Positions 52,571-64,000 are shown, numbered from the stretch's first letter. The stretch: DNA of 64,000 bases from Strongylocentrotus droebachiensis (GCA_035222895.1 JAVYIG010005337.1:62001-126000); one strand, 5' to 3'. The notes: generated by a model from the letters alone, not told the origin. Numbers and translations: made by a program.

Positions 52571-53371
52571 TTTAACCCTATTTAGCCCGGGCTATTTTGA
52601 AACTGCATAGCCCAGGGGGGGGGGGGGGGGGGGGGCTTCTAAGGCCCCCCCCCCTATGATCTGGGCCGTGAAACTACCTATCGCCGCGAAAATTTGCATA
52701 CATGTCAAGTGAAGTGTATAGACTAATATGGTAATTTCAATTTTTTTTTTTAAATTCACTCATTTGCATATTTATGGTAATTTATGCAAATAAGGTCATA
52801 AAATTCACATTTTTGCCCATAAATCAGACATTATTCATATTTAAGCATTCCTTTTCACTACATATATTTGTTAGAACATTTGGAATAATAATACAACACA
52901 AAAAATTGAAAAACCAGGGTTATTCCTTATGTTATCTATTGTTTTGATAATTTCTTATGTATTTCTTTGTTTTTTTTAACTTATGTACATGTATTTTATT
53001 GTTTTTGTTGTTTTATTTCATTTCCAACTATAATTCAACTATTTTGACCCCAAAATAAACACCCTAAACTATAAACAAGACCAAATAACCAATGTTTTAT
53101 CTCTTTATTTGAAAAATGAGATTTCCATATGTTTTGTACACAAATCACAAAAATGAGCGATTTTCGGGCTGACATGCAAAGACAAAAGGACGCGTGACTT
53201 CGTAATGGTAGGTCCGATTTTCGAAAAATTTCTTTCAAAAGATGCGCAAGACTCTAAAGAAAAAAGTCACAAAATTTCAGTGCAAGATTTTCTTGCGTTA
53301 AAAAATTATCGCGAAAAATGTCGAGAGGGGGGCTTCTAAAGCCCCCCCCCCCCCCGGGCTAAATAGGGTTA
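52571..53371. mobile_element. Terminal-inverted-repeat element, second copy
   Basis: The ends are TTAACCCTATTTAGCCCGGG and CCCGGGCTAAATAGGGTTAA, each next to G or C runs. The body is collinear with 43901-44653 over most of its length (ATCGCCGCGAAAATTTGCAT, TTCACTACATATATTTGTTA, TTTCGGGCTGACATGCAAAG). Confidence 0.92.
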
Positions 53372-55227
53372 AGACAAGACTACACAAAGAGATATCAATA
53401 TACATGACTAGATGCAGGGAAGGATGTCCAACGTCTGCAATAACTATCTGTACATCGTTACAAATTCCAACCAGTAGAGTACGAGTATGTTTCATTTTTT
53501 AATCGCCTGGTAAATCAACTACATGTATATTTATGTACATGGCTGTGTATATATTATGAGTGTTGGTAATCTAGTTCAGTTTCTTGTATACTTGCCAAAC
53601 CTGTAGAGAGGTATGTTTTAAAATCTTGTTGTTTGGTTTCAATTTTTAGCAATAATTGATTGATATTGAGATGTATTCCTCCTTACAATCATAGTACAAG
53701 GAATTCCCTGTTTGTAGAAAAATTACAGTGAAACCTGTATATAAAGACCACCACAGGGAGACACACGTAGTCTTTATAGGCAGGTGATCTATATAACATA
53801 GGTTCCCTGTAACACAGGTTTCAATGAAAGTCTCATTTAACTCATATCCTGCCATAAGGCTGCATGCATGCTACCGTTATAGTGCTTTGTACACGCGAGC
53901 AAGCTACCGCTTCACTGCTTCTTGCATGTTTGCAAGCATTCGTAATAGCAGTTATAGTTCATGCCCATGGCATGGTACATCTCAAAATGAACTTGGCGCT
54001 GGGGGGGGGGGGGATTTGTGGCTTGGCACAATGGGGATTAGCCCTGTGGCAGGATAAGAGGTAAGGGAAAAATTGTTGGTCTTTCTATACAGGTGATCGC
54101 TAAAGCAGGTTTGATTGTATATACATGTATAAGACCTAAGATTTATAAATAAGATTCTACTTCGTGATGAATTGGTGATGGAGGTGAATGAATGCATATA
54201 TAATGATTATTTATTGTAAGTACCGTAGTAGATCAAAGTGAACTTCATTTATTGATATCTTACCAAAAACCAAAAAAATGGGAATGTCAGATTTAGAATT
54301 TATTAAAATAATTATTTTTGTTGAGATAAAATCAGAAAATGTGTTAGTTCTCATCCTGCGAGAGCCATTGAACCCTGTTGAAATCAGTCTTATCTCATAT
54401 AATTTATCTGCTATGTTATTATCACTCTCTTTTTTTTTAAATCTACACAATTTGTGTGAGTTTGTTATCTTTTGAAATGTATCAATACAGTGTTTAGTGC
54501 AAGCTTGTACGTTTTAATATAGGCAGAGCTTTATACTAACTCTTACAGAAGGGGGTCCGGATTCAGACTTTTGGAGTCTGTATATATATATATATATACA
54601 TGAGCCTTATGTTTCATTTTGAAATGTTGGGGTCCAGATTGAGATGTCCTTCGCGCAACTGTCTGAGTCAAACCCCACTATTTGGAAATACGTCCTTGAT
54701 CTGTCATAAACTATATAAAGTATATTGGGGTATTACCCAAAAAATAGACTACCAGTAGTTTACTTTCTTGATAAAAACAGACAACTGCAGTAGAAACACA
54801 AAATTTAAAAATTTAAAAAAGCAATCAAACAAACAAATATTTAATTCCAAATATTATTTTTTGTAATATTTTGCTGGGTATGAAATCACTCTGTGTTGTA
54901 TTTAGTTGAATGGTTATAAACCAACATTTCTATAGATAAGCAAATCATTTTTTGCAAGCAGTTCCTTGTAAATCTTACAAAGATCACCAATGAAAGTGAT
55001 TTCAATTATTTTGTATTCCATTGTTTGATATACATTTATTTCATAAACTATTTGACTGTTTTTCCCCCTTTCATAATCTTCGTTTCTTTTTTCTCTAAAA
55101 TTCAGGGGTTTTATTAACTCTTAACATGCAAAAATCTCCTGGTGATACATTGTATGGATCTTGGGATAGATATACAAACGGCATCAATATATACTGTTTC
55201 CATTGCAAGATTAATCTATACCTGTGT
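53372..55227. other. Intergenic stretch downstream of the gene, no gene seen
   Basis: A (TA)n run is at 54581-54597 and a poly-G run at 54000-54013. Nothing coding can be supported. Confidence 0.4.
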
Positions 55228-55617
55228 TAAAGATGAAGTTGAGTTCTGGTCATGCAATTGCATTGTGATAGAAACGGTGTGGAATCGACCAGAAAACGTT
55301 GATCATCTAGCATATAAGTATTCATGTTTATTGCAAGGTTCTGGAATCATCAAAATGATAAGAATTTTGGCCAAGTCTTGCTAAAGTTACAAACACTGTA
55401 CACAGAAAGATGTATATGGGACTACATGAACATGTGGCGTAAAAATCTGTCCCAATTTTTACGATGTTACGACATATTTAGAATATGAAGGCATTTGAAG
55501 AGCCATGCTTTTCAGGGAACATGTTTTATCTGATGTTCTTCCACACTTGCATTGTAACAATGATAACGCTCACAAGTTATTGTTTACCTCTTCCCAGAAC
55601 TCAACCTTCTCTTTAAA
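55228..55617. mobile_element. Fold-back element, family D (reverse orientation)
   Basis: AAAGATGAAGTTGAGTTCTG at the left and CAGAACTCAACCTTCTCTTT at the right. The inside is the reverse complement of 38357-38737 (AACACTGTACACAGAAAGAT). Confidence 0.87.
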
Positions 55618-56074
55618 AGGGTTTTCATGGAGCTGATCAAACCGGAAATGGGTAATTTCGCAAAGCTCTTGTTTCGTGCAAAATTGCACGTTTAGCAAAC
55701 ATAACGGCCATGCAGAGAGGTGAAGAAAGCTACATATAAAGTGTCAATATACCAGCTGGAGATAGCACTTGTACAAACGACCCTCAAATACCCACAGATC
55801 TTTTAATTCCATCTAATATTCCAATTAATGAAATTTGTATCTATAAATATGCATTCATTGTGATAATCCAATATAGAAAGGTCTTGGATAATAGATTTGT
55901 TTTGTGTGGAAGAGATTCATTATAAACTTTCCAAACATGTAACAAAAACACAACATAAAGATATGTTACCCATCTTGTATCATAGAAACGGGAGAATATT
56001 AATTCTGTTATTTTAATTGAAATGGAAGAATATTTATTAGAAAAAAAATGACAAAGAATAAGTACTGAGTATTA
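55618..56074. other. Intergenic stretch, no gene seen
   Basis: AT-rich, no supported feature. Confidence 0.3.
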
Positions 56075-56250
56075 ATGCCTCAGTCACAACTTTGCGTATT
56101 TGTCTTGCGTATTGCTGCGTATTTATGGCAGGCCATTTCAACATTTATTCCTATTTCTTGATATCAAGAAATAGGAATAAATGTTAAAACGACTTGCCAT
56201 AAATATGCGGCAATATGCAAGCCAAATACGCAAAGTTGTGACTGAGGCAT
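56075..56250. mobile_element. Nearly perfect fold-back MITE, 176 bp
   Basis: ATGCCTCAGTCACAACTTTG pairs with CAAAGTTGTGACTGAGGCAT. The centre TATTTCTTGATATCAAGAAATA is a perfect palindrome, so almost the whole element is one hairpin. Confidence 0.95.
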
Positions 56251-56391
56251 AAAGTACATGAGGGAGAGTTATCTTTGTACATGTAGTGACTTCATTGAAA
56301 ATACCAGCCATCTTTATACTAAAAATATATGTACTTATTCTTTGTCATCTTATTTCTCAGACTTGAACTTATATCCTTCTCTGTTTGATCT

Positions 56392-56524
56392 AGCCTATCC
56401 GATATGCGTTGGGCATTACAAGTATACTAATCGCGTCATGGAGACTGACATCGATGCCCGCGCCGATGTCAGTCTCCATTTAGTATATTTTCCATAAAGC
56501 CTGACGCATATCGGATGGGCTATG
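56392..56524. mobile_element. Fold-back MITE flanked by TTTGATCT
   Basis: AGCCTATCCGATATGCGT pairs with GCATATCGGATGGGCT, and an inner arm GGAGACTGACATCG pairs with CGATGTCAGTCTCC. TTTGATCT flanks both sides (56384-56391 and 56525-56532), consistent with an 8-bp target duplication. Confidence 0.85.
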
Positions 56525-56532
56525 TTTGATCT

Positions 56533-56985
56533 TGAACCGAAGTTAACTTCTGGGAAGGGTAATTTCTCTTTGACATTTGACATTTGTTAAACGCTGCAGG
56601 CAGTATATTGTAGGAATGTGCTAGACACATCTATGTGATTAGTTTAACAAGGTTTTGTAGAAGAGCTTTTAAAGTGTGGACCTGCCAGTGTGTACAAAAC
56701 TTACACTAGAGGGCGAGCTTTTTGTTTAATTCATTTAGGTCTTGGTAAAGCCCACAGCACACTATACGATCCATCTACAATCCGAGTTTGAAAGAATTTG
56801 CGATTGCATTTGATACGTATATTCAAACATGAATACCGGTAGTCTGAATGACCAAGGATCTGAATAGGCATACGATTAAGAATATCTCAATTTGAAGGGA
56901 ATTAATGATTCCTTGGTAGAGGAAAACCTACAAAAAAAAAGAAACGGCTCAGAATCGTAGTGACGCCATACCAGCACTGGACCCC
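56533..56985. other. Intergenic stretch, no gene seen
   Basis: No supported feature. Confidence 0.3.
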
Positions 56986-57131
56986 ATCTGACAAAGAGTT
57001 GCAATTGATCCAAATCAATCGCAACTCCTACAATCAATCGCAACTTTGCAGTCTCCTATCTCTCATGTACATAGTTGCGATTGATATCAATCGCAAATAG
57101 GTTGATATCAACTCTTTGTAAGACAGGGCCC
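56986..57131. mobile_element. Fold-back MITE, family C
   Basis: CATCTGACAAAGAGTTGCAA to CAACTCTTTGTAAGACAGGG, with the same AATCAATCGCAA inner repeats as 4076-4232. Confidence 0.85.
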
Positions 57132-57276
57132 TGGGACCCGTTCCACAAAACTTGTCATCAGTGACAAATGACCAGTTTATTTTTACTGGAGTCCTTGCTT
57201 CTGATTGGTAATCAGCAGATTTGTAACTGATATTTGTCATTTGTCATTGAAAAAGGCTTTGTGAAACAGGTTCCTG
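57132..57276. mobile_element. Fold-back MITE, family A
   Basis: GGGACCCGTTCCACAAAACT to GGCTTTGTGAAACAGGTTCC. It abuts the family C element ending at 57131. Confidence 0.88.
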
Positions 57277-58002
57277 GAATGCAATTGTCTACAATTTGAA
57301 GTCGAATCGGCTTGTATTCTGACCAGAAGACTTTGATGCACTTACATTCATGTTAGTATTCTTATCGTTATTTAAAAGCTAAATCGGAAGGATGATGTTT
57401 GTTTAGATTTACTTATCTAATATAACTACCATATCTTCAAACATCTAATCGCAGGACAATCGTGTAGAGTGCGATGGGCGTTTCAGAGAAGAGGACTAAG
57501 ACTTCTCTTGATATATTACCCATGTTATGTTGTTATTTTCTTTTCTTTTATGTCATATTGATTGTATCTATGTGCAGTGAAATTCATTTCTGTTGTTATT
57601 GTTTAAATTTTTGGAAAAAATATATAATTAACAGTTTTAAATCAGTGAACAAGATAGCATTCATGTGGACTGTTAAAATGGTACAGAGTATATGTAGTGA
57701 ATATTCATGTTAAAATTATATGAAGCAATATTACAAATCTTATATTGATTAGCAGTACTATATATGATTAATTCAATGTAAAACAAAATTTAAAAAGAGT
57801 ATTAATTTGTTTTTTTGTAGCTGATGCTGTGATATGTTTACAAGGTCGGGCTTTAATATGAAAGAAGGATATGATGTTTAATATACAGATTAAAATGAGA
57901 GAGAGTCGATTAGCCAGAAATTATAGTAGCTGTCAAACCTTTATGAACTTCTTGCATACTGTTAATGGATATCTTGTTTGGTTTTGGTCTTTGTGTGAAA
58001 AG
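57277..58002. other. AT-rich intergenic stretch, no gene seen
   Basis: No supported coding or RNA feature. Confidence 0.3.
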
Positions 58003-58410
58003 AACCTCCTTCTTCTTCTTCTTCTTCTTCTTCTTCTTCCTTCCTCTTCCTCTTCCTCTTCCTCTTCCTCTTCCTCTTCCTCTTCCTCCTCCTCTTCCTC
58101 TACCCCTTCCTCTTCCTCTTCCTCTTCCTCCTCCTCTTCCTCCTCCTCCTCCTCTTCCTCTTCCTCTTCCTCTTCTTCTTCGTCTCCGTCTCCGTCTCCT
58201 TCTTCTTATTATTATTATTCTTCGTCTTCTTACTCTTCCTCTTCCTCTTCTTCTTCTTATTCTTCTCCTTCTTCTTCTTCTTCTTATTCTTCGTCTTCGT
58301 CTGCTCCCAACTATATTCAAATGGCGAAAATGGAAGAAGAAGAGAGAGCAAGAGAGAGAGAGGGGGGGTGAATGGAGAGAGAGAGAGAGAGAGAGAAAAA
58401 GGGAAATGTG
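58003..58410. repeat. Long (CTT/CCT)n polypyrimidine tract followed by a (GA)n polypurine tract
   Basis: About 300 bp of almost pure C and T (58003-58305) give way after 30 bases to about 75 bp of almost pure G and A (58335-58410). The poly-Ser, poly-Leu and poly-Arg frames across it are by-products. Confidence 0.95.
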
Positions 58411-59147
58411 AAAAACGCGCTTTGCAAGCCACGAGTTGTCAACTTGTCATACAATTAATTGCAATACAACGTACGGCAGATTTAATTTGTTCAAATATAT
58501 ATTCATGTATTAACCTAAAAATCTTTGTTTTGTTTTTCAATTATTACGATGCGGCAGCCGCATCAATAATTTGTCAACACGAAAGCACTTCTTGCTTTAT
58601 ATTTCAGAAAGTGCTTATTTGATGATGACTAGAAGTTATCCCTCCCTCTGCCATCGACGTATACCTATATTGTTTCATCCTCTCAGATCTTTATCCCTCT
58701 AAAGTTTCGCAAATTATGGGTCATGTTTTAAACGGTTATATATCCTTTTTAATCATATAAAATGACACAATTTTAAGAAAGAAACGTTTATCTACCGTAA
58801 TAAAATTAATAATAAAACAGCATTTATTATGCGCCATCGATCTAGTAAACTATTCTGAGGCGCAGAGGGATAGAATTAGAATGAAATACATAGAGAAATG
58901 AGAAGTGGGGGGGGGGGGGGGGAGAAAAGAAGGAAAATGCATTTAACTAAAATAACATGCGAACATATATGACTTTAGATTCTTTTTAAATGTTTCTAGG
59001 GATTCTAGTGATCGGATCCTCAGTGGAAGAGCATTCCAAAGAGATGGCGCTGCAGAAATAAACGCCTATTCTCCCAGACTAGACATAATTCTTTGGACTG
59101 TTAACTGTTTAGTACCTGAATAACGGAGATTTCTACCTGGGACATAT
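58411..59147. other. Intergenic stretch, no gene seen
   Basis: Contains a poly-G run (58907-58922) and AT-rich sequence. No supported gene. Confidence 0.35.
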
Positions 59148-59328
59148 TGGCCCGAATTCACAAAGGAGGTTTGTCGACAAACCTTGGTTTTCGTACGTCA
59201 TATGACGCGTTTTACGCGTTTTTTACAAACCTGGTTTGTAAAGAACAAAAGGTTTGGCGAAACAAAAGGAGGTTTGAGCTCAAACCTTGGTCTGAGCTCA
59301 AACCTTGCTTCGTGATGAATTCGGGCCA
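59148..59328. mobile_element. Terminal-inverted-repeat MITE, 181 bp
   Basis: The ends are TGGCCCGAATTCA and TGAATTCGGGCCA, exact 13-bp inverted repeats. Inside are repeated GAGCTCAAACCTTG and GGTTTGTCGACAAACC palindromes. Confidence 0.92.
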
Positions 59329-59707
59329 TTCTGTTTGTGTGTGTGCGTGTCTCTTTCTCTCTTTCCTTCTCTCTCTCTCTCTCTGACTATCTATCCCTAT
59401 CTTTCATTCCGCCACTGTCTTTATCGCCATCCCGATCTCTCTCAGTCACTGCCAATAAACCCAATATTACTTTGTGTTACTTCGATCAATACTAATTTTG
59501 AAATTACGGTATTTTTAATGCTTTCATCTGATGGCATCCGTGTAAGCTGCTGTTCAGATTGTTTACATTGGACACAATATGCAACGCTATTTTGCTTTGA
59601 TTGGCAAGCACAAAGCGGAAAATAGCATCAGAGTGTGTCCAACTGAGTTTGCCAATCGATTGGCTCTGTGCTTATGGAAAATGGGATATAATACAGATAT
59701 TGACTAT

Positions 59708-60505
59708 ACAGAAAAAACGAAACCGAGAAATATCGATGTTCTATCATAACTTAATCACAACTATAATTAATGAATGATACATATTTGGAAAGCTTAGAGT
59801 CTCCTCCTTCATGTGATGCTACTCAGATAATGCATATTTCACGCATGAGGGATTAAAAGCAATTTGAAGGAAGGAAACCAAAAAGACATTTGGCGGGCGG
59901 TATCTGAATTTCGTAGAAAAATTCACATTTCTAGTAAGTTGAGTTTCTGCCCTTTCATATGACACCTCAATCAGGAAAAATGAGCGAGGAATGACAAAGT
60001 TCTGTTTGTTTAAAATAGTGCTTGCATTTCCATAATTTTATTAAACGAATTCGTTTTCACTGGCTGCCTGCCGTATCAATAAACGAAATTAACAAAAAAC
60101 TTAACTCCGTTTCGTTGACAATCAGCCGTAGACGAGAGTCTTCATGCATGGCTGATTGTCAACGAAACGGAGTTAAGTCTTTTGTCAAATCTGCTTTTTG
60201 CTACGGCAGGCACCCAGTGAAAACGAATTCGTTTGTTAAAATTATGAAAATGTAAGGGCTACTTTAAACAAACAGAACCTTGTTATACCTGGCTCATTTT
60301 TCTTGATTGAGGTATCATATGAAAGAGCAGAAACTCAACTTTCTAGAAATATGAATTTTTCTTTGAAATTCAGATACCGCCTGCCAAAGTACTTTTTGGT
60401 TTCCTTCCTTCAAATTGCTTTTAATCACTCATCCGTGAAATATGAGTAGCATCAACTGAAAGAGGAGACTCTAAGCTTTCCAACTATGTATCATTCATTA
60501 ATTAT
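59708..60505. mobile_element. Long fold-back element, arms of about 370 bp, cut at its right end
   Basis: TAATTAATGAATGATACAT at 59764 pairs with ATGTATCATTCATTAATTA near 60505, and pairing continues to the centre near 60140 (TTGTCAACGAAACGGAGTTA / TAACTCCGTTTCGTTGACAA). The extreme left end (AGAAAAAACGAAACCGAGAA) has no partner on the right, where the satellite starts instead. Confidence 0.92.
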
Positions 60506-60510
60506 GGGGC

Positions 60511-63500
60511 ATCCAGGGGCCCGCTAAGGGCCCTTGGTGGGGTCAAGGGGCATAACCCCTGGAAGCTCGGGGTTTTTAGGCATTTAATTACGGTCAGATG
60601 AGCATCCAGGGGCCCGCTAAGGGCCCTTGGTGGGGTGAAGGGGCATAACCCCTGGAAGCTCGTGGTTTTTAGGCATTTAATTACGGTCAGATGAGCATCC
60701 AGGGGCCCGCCTTAGGGCCCTTGGTGGGGTGAAGGGGCATAACCCCTGGAAGCTCGGGGTTTTTAGGCATTTAATTACGGTCAGATGAGCATACAGGGGC
60801 CCGCCTTAGAGCCCTTAGTGGGGTCCAGGGGGCAGAGCACCCGGAAGCTCAGGGGTTTTAGGTATTAAAAAGGGTCAGATGAGCATCCAGGGGCCCGCCT
60901 TAGGGCCCTTGGTGGGGTCAAGGGGCATAACCCCTGGAAGCTCGGGGTTTTTAGGCATTTAATTACGGTCAGATGAGCATACAGGGGCCCGCCTTAGGGC
61001 CCTTGGTGGGGTGAAGGGGCATAACCCCTGGAAGCTCGGGGTTTTTAGGCATTTAATTACGGTCAGATGAGCATCCAGGGGCCCGCCTTAGAGCCCTTGG
61101 TGGGGTCCAGGGGGGCAGAAACCCCGGAAGCTCAGGGGTTTTAGGTATTTAATTACGGTCAGATGAGCATCCAGGGGCTCGCCTTAGAGCCCTTGGTGGG
61201 GTCCAGGGGGCAGAAGCCCCGGAAGCTCAGGGGTTTTAGGTATTAAAAAGGGTCAGATGAGCATCCAGGGGCCCGCCTTAGGGCCCTTGGTGGGGTCTAG
61301 GGAGCAGAACCCCCGGAAGCTCAGGGGTTTTAGGTATTTAATTACGGTCAGATGAGCATCCAGGGGCCCGCCTTAGAGCCCTTGGTGGGGTCCAGGGGGG
61401 CAGAAGCCCCGGAAGCTCAGGGGTTTTAGGTATTTAATTACGGTCAGATGAGCATCCAGGGGCTCGCCTTAGAGCCCTTGGTGGGGTCCAGGGGGCAGAA
61501 GCCCCGGAAGCTCAGGGGTTTTAGGTATTAAAAAGGGTCAGATGAGCATCCAGGGGCCCGCCTTAGGGCCCTTGGTGGGGTCTAGGGAGCAGAACCCCCG
61601 GAAGCTCAGGGGTTTTAGGTATTTAATTACGGTCAGATGAGCATCCAGGGGCCCGCCTTAGAGCCCTTGGTGGGGTCCAGGGGGCAAAAGCCCCGGAAGC
61701 TCAGGGGTTTTAGGTATTTAATTACGGTCAGATGAGCATCCAGGGGCCCGCCTTAGAGCCCTTGGTGGGGTCCAGGGGGGCAGAAGCCCCGGAAGCTCAG
61801 GGGTTTTAGGTATTTAATTACGGTCAGATGAGCATCCAGGGGCCCGCCTTAGGGCCCTTGGTGGGGTCAAGGGGCATAACCCCTGGAAGCTCGGGGTTTT
61901 AGGCATTTAATTACGGTCAGATGAGCATCCAGGGGCCCGCCTTAGAGCCCTTGGTGGGGTCCAGGGGGGCAGAAGCCCCGGAAGCTCAGGGGTTTTAGGT
62001 ATTTAATTACGGTCAGATGAGCATCCAGGGGCCCGCTAAGGGCCCTTGGTGGGGTCAAGGGGCATAACCCCTGGAAGCTCGGGGTTTTTAGGCATTTAAT
62101 TACGGTCAGATGAGCATACAGGGGCCCGCCTTAGGGCCCTTGGTGGGGTAAAGGGGCATAACCCCTGGAAGCTCGGGGTTTTTAGGCATTTAATTACGGT
62201 CAGATGAGCATCCAGGGGCCCGCCTTAGGGCCCTTGGTGGGATCAAGGGGCATAACCCCATGAAGCTCGGGGTTTTTAGGCATTTAATTACGGTCAGATG
62301 AGCATCCAGGGGCCCGCTAAGGGCCCTTGGTGGGGTCAAGGGGCATAACCCCTGGAAGCTCGGGGTTTTTAGGCATTTAATTACGGTCAGATGAGCATCC
62401 AGGGGCCCGCTAAGGGCCCTTGGTGGGGTGAAGGGGCATAACCCCTGGAAGCTCGGGGTTTTTAGGCATTTAATTACGGTCAGATGAGCATCCAGGGGCC
62501 CGCCTTAGGGCCCTTGGTGGGGTGAAGGGGCATAACCCCTGGAAGCTCGGGGTTTTTAGGCATTTAATTACGGTCAGATGAGCATACAGGGGCCCGCCTT
62601 AGAGCCCTTAGTGGGGTCCAGGGGGCAGAGCACCCGGAAGCTCAGGGGTTTTAGGTATTAAAAAGGGTCAGATGAGCATCCAGGGGCCCGCCTTAGGGCC
62701 CTTGGTGGGGTCAAGGGGCATAACCCCTGGAAGCTCGGGGTTTTTAGGCATTTAATTACGGTCAGATGAGCATACAGGGGCCCGCCTTAGGGCCCTTGGT
62801 GGGGTGAAGGGGCATAACCCCTGGAAGCTCGGGGTTTTTAGGCATTTAATTACGGTCAGATGAGCATCCAGGGGCCCGCCTTAGGGCCCTTGGTGGGGTG
62901 AAGGGGCATAACCCCTGGAAGCTCGGGGTTTTTAGGCATTTAATTACGGTCAGATGAGCATCCAGGGGCCCGCCTTAGGGCCCTTGGTGGGGTGAAGGGG
63001 CATAACCCCTGGAAGCTCGGGGTTTTTAGGCATTTAATTACGGTCAGATGAGCATACAGGGGCCCGCCTTAGAGCCCTTAGTGGGGTCCAGGGGGCAGAG
63101 CACCCGGAAGCTCAGGGGTTTTAGGTATTAAAAAGGGTCAGATGAGCATCCAGGGGCCCGCCTTAGGGCCCTTGGTGGGGTCAAGGGGCATAACCCCTGG
63201 AAGCTCGGGGTTTTTAGGCATTTAATTACGGTCAGATGAGCATACAGGGGCCCGCCTTAGGGCCCTTGGTGGGGTGAAGGGGCATAACCCCTGGAAGCTC
63301 GGGGTTTTTAGGCATTTAATTACGGTCAGATGAGCATCCAGGGGCCCGCCTTAGGGCCCTTGGTGGGGTCAAGGGGCATAACCCCTGGAAGCTCGGGGTT
63401 TTTAGGCATTTAATTACGGTCAGATGAGCATACAGGGGCCCGCCTTAGAGCCCTTAGTGGGGTCCAGGGGGCAGAGCACCCGGAAGCTCAGGGGTTTTAG

Positions 63501-64000
63501 GTATTAAAAAGGGTCAGATGAGCATCCAGGGGCCCGCCTTAGGGCCCTTGGTGGGGTCAAGGGGCATAACCCCTGGAAGCTCGGGGTTTTTAGGCATTTA
63601 ATTACGGTCAGATGAGCATACAGGGGCCCGCCTTAGGGCCCTTGGTGGGGTGAAGGGGCATAACCCCTGGAAGCTCGGGGTTTTTAGGCATTTAATTACG
63701 GTCAGATGAGCATCCAGGGGCCCGCCTTAGGGCCCTTGGTGGGGTCAAGGGGCATAACCCCTGGAAGCTCGGGGTTTTTAGGCATTTAATTACGGTCAGA
63801 TGAGCATCCAGGGGCCCGCCTTAGGGCCCTTGGTGGGGTCAAGGGGCATAACCCCTGGAAGCTCGGGGTTTTTAGGCATTAAATACGGTCAGATGAGCAT
63901 CCAGGGGCCCGCTAAGGGCCCTTGGTGGGGTGAAGGGGCATAACCCCTGGAAGCTCGGGGTTTTTAGGCATTTAATTACGGTCAGATGAGCATCCAGGGG
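60511..64000 (+). repeat. Satellite array, unit about 93-98 bp
   Basis: About 37 head-to-tail units run to the window end. Each carries CCAGGGGCCCGCYTTAGGGC, a short palindrome AGGGGCATAACCCCT or a variant, GGAAGCTC, and TTAATTACGGTCAGATGAGC. Two main subtypes alternate: 'aaggggcataacccctgg' and 'ccagggggcagaagcccc', plus a shortened form with 'ggtattaaaaagggtcag'. The array begins abruptly inside a fold-back element. It continues beyond the window, so its true length is unknown. Confidence 0.97.

Noticed and set aside
57871..58371. Long frames of poly-Ser (166 codons) and, on the other strand, poly-Arg
   Set aside because: They arise only from the (CTT/CCT)n microsatellite; several overlapping frames on both strands are equally open.
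60511..64000. rRNA or other structural RNA repeat
   Set aside because: Units of 93-98 bp with no rRNA or snRNA signature; it behaves as a satellite.

Overview
This is animal nuclear DNA: one long spliced gene embedded in very repeat-rich sequence, with no bacterial-type gene organisation. The repeat style (fold-back MITEs, tRNA-derived SINEs whose 3' part reads like 'gcgctatataagaa' followed by (ATT)n, long G/C homopolymer runs) and the coding similarity suggest a marine deuterostome, probably an echinoderm such as a sea urchin. That assignment is inference.

The only gene I can defend fully is on the + strand, 26472-51797. Eleven exons join in frame (1539 nt, 512 codons plus stop) into a CRAL-TRIO/BCH (Sec14-like) domain followed by a RhoGAP domain, the architecture of ARHGAP1 (p50RhoGAP/Cdc42GAP) and Drosophila RhoGAP68F. 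All splice phases agree, and the catalytic RhoGAP residues are present. A polyadenylation signal lies at 52192-52197. A second, much weaker candidate is a terminal exon at 17138-17331 with an AATAAA directly after its stop.

Layout: 1-0.9 kb holds inverted satellite units with a hAT-like MITE inserted in them. 1.4-2.2 kb is a tandem repeat. 2.2-10 kb holds fold-back MITEs. 10.3-12 kb is a hAT-like element filled with a GTGCCCC minisatellite. 13.1 kb has an L1-type reverse transcriptase relic. 14.2-15.15 kb is a tandem duplication. 16-16.8 kb is a hairpin minisatellite. 17.7-25.9 kb is rich in G/C runs and GA/CT tracts. 26.2-52.2 kb is the ARHGAP1-like gene, whose introns carry at least six SINEs, seven copies of one fold-back family and a large terminal-inverted-repeat element with a LINE endonuclease relic. 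52.3-60.5 kb holds further MITEs and a long CT/GA tract. 60.5-64 kb is a satellite of about 93-98 bp per unit that runs off the window.

The most striking observation is at 48.34-49.74 kb. A minisatellite of 40/44 bp has amplified the exon 10/intron 10 junction itself, so the true 5' splice site is followed by some 30 copies of AGAG|GT, 15 of them with the same GTAAGC donor. Use of any of them adds an in-frame stop and removes the last part of the RhoGAP domain.
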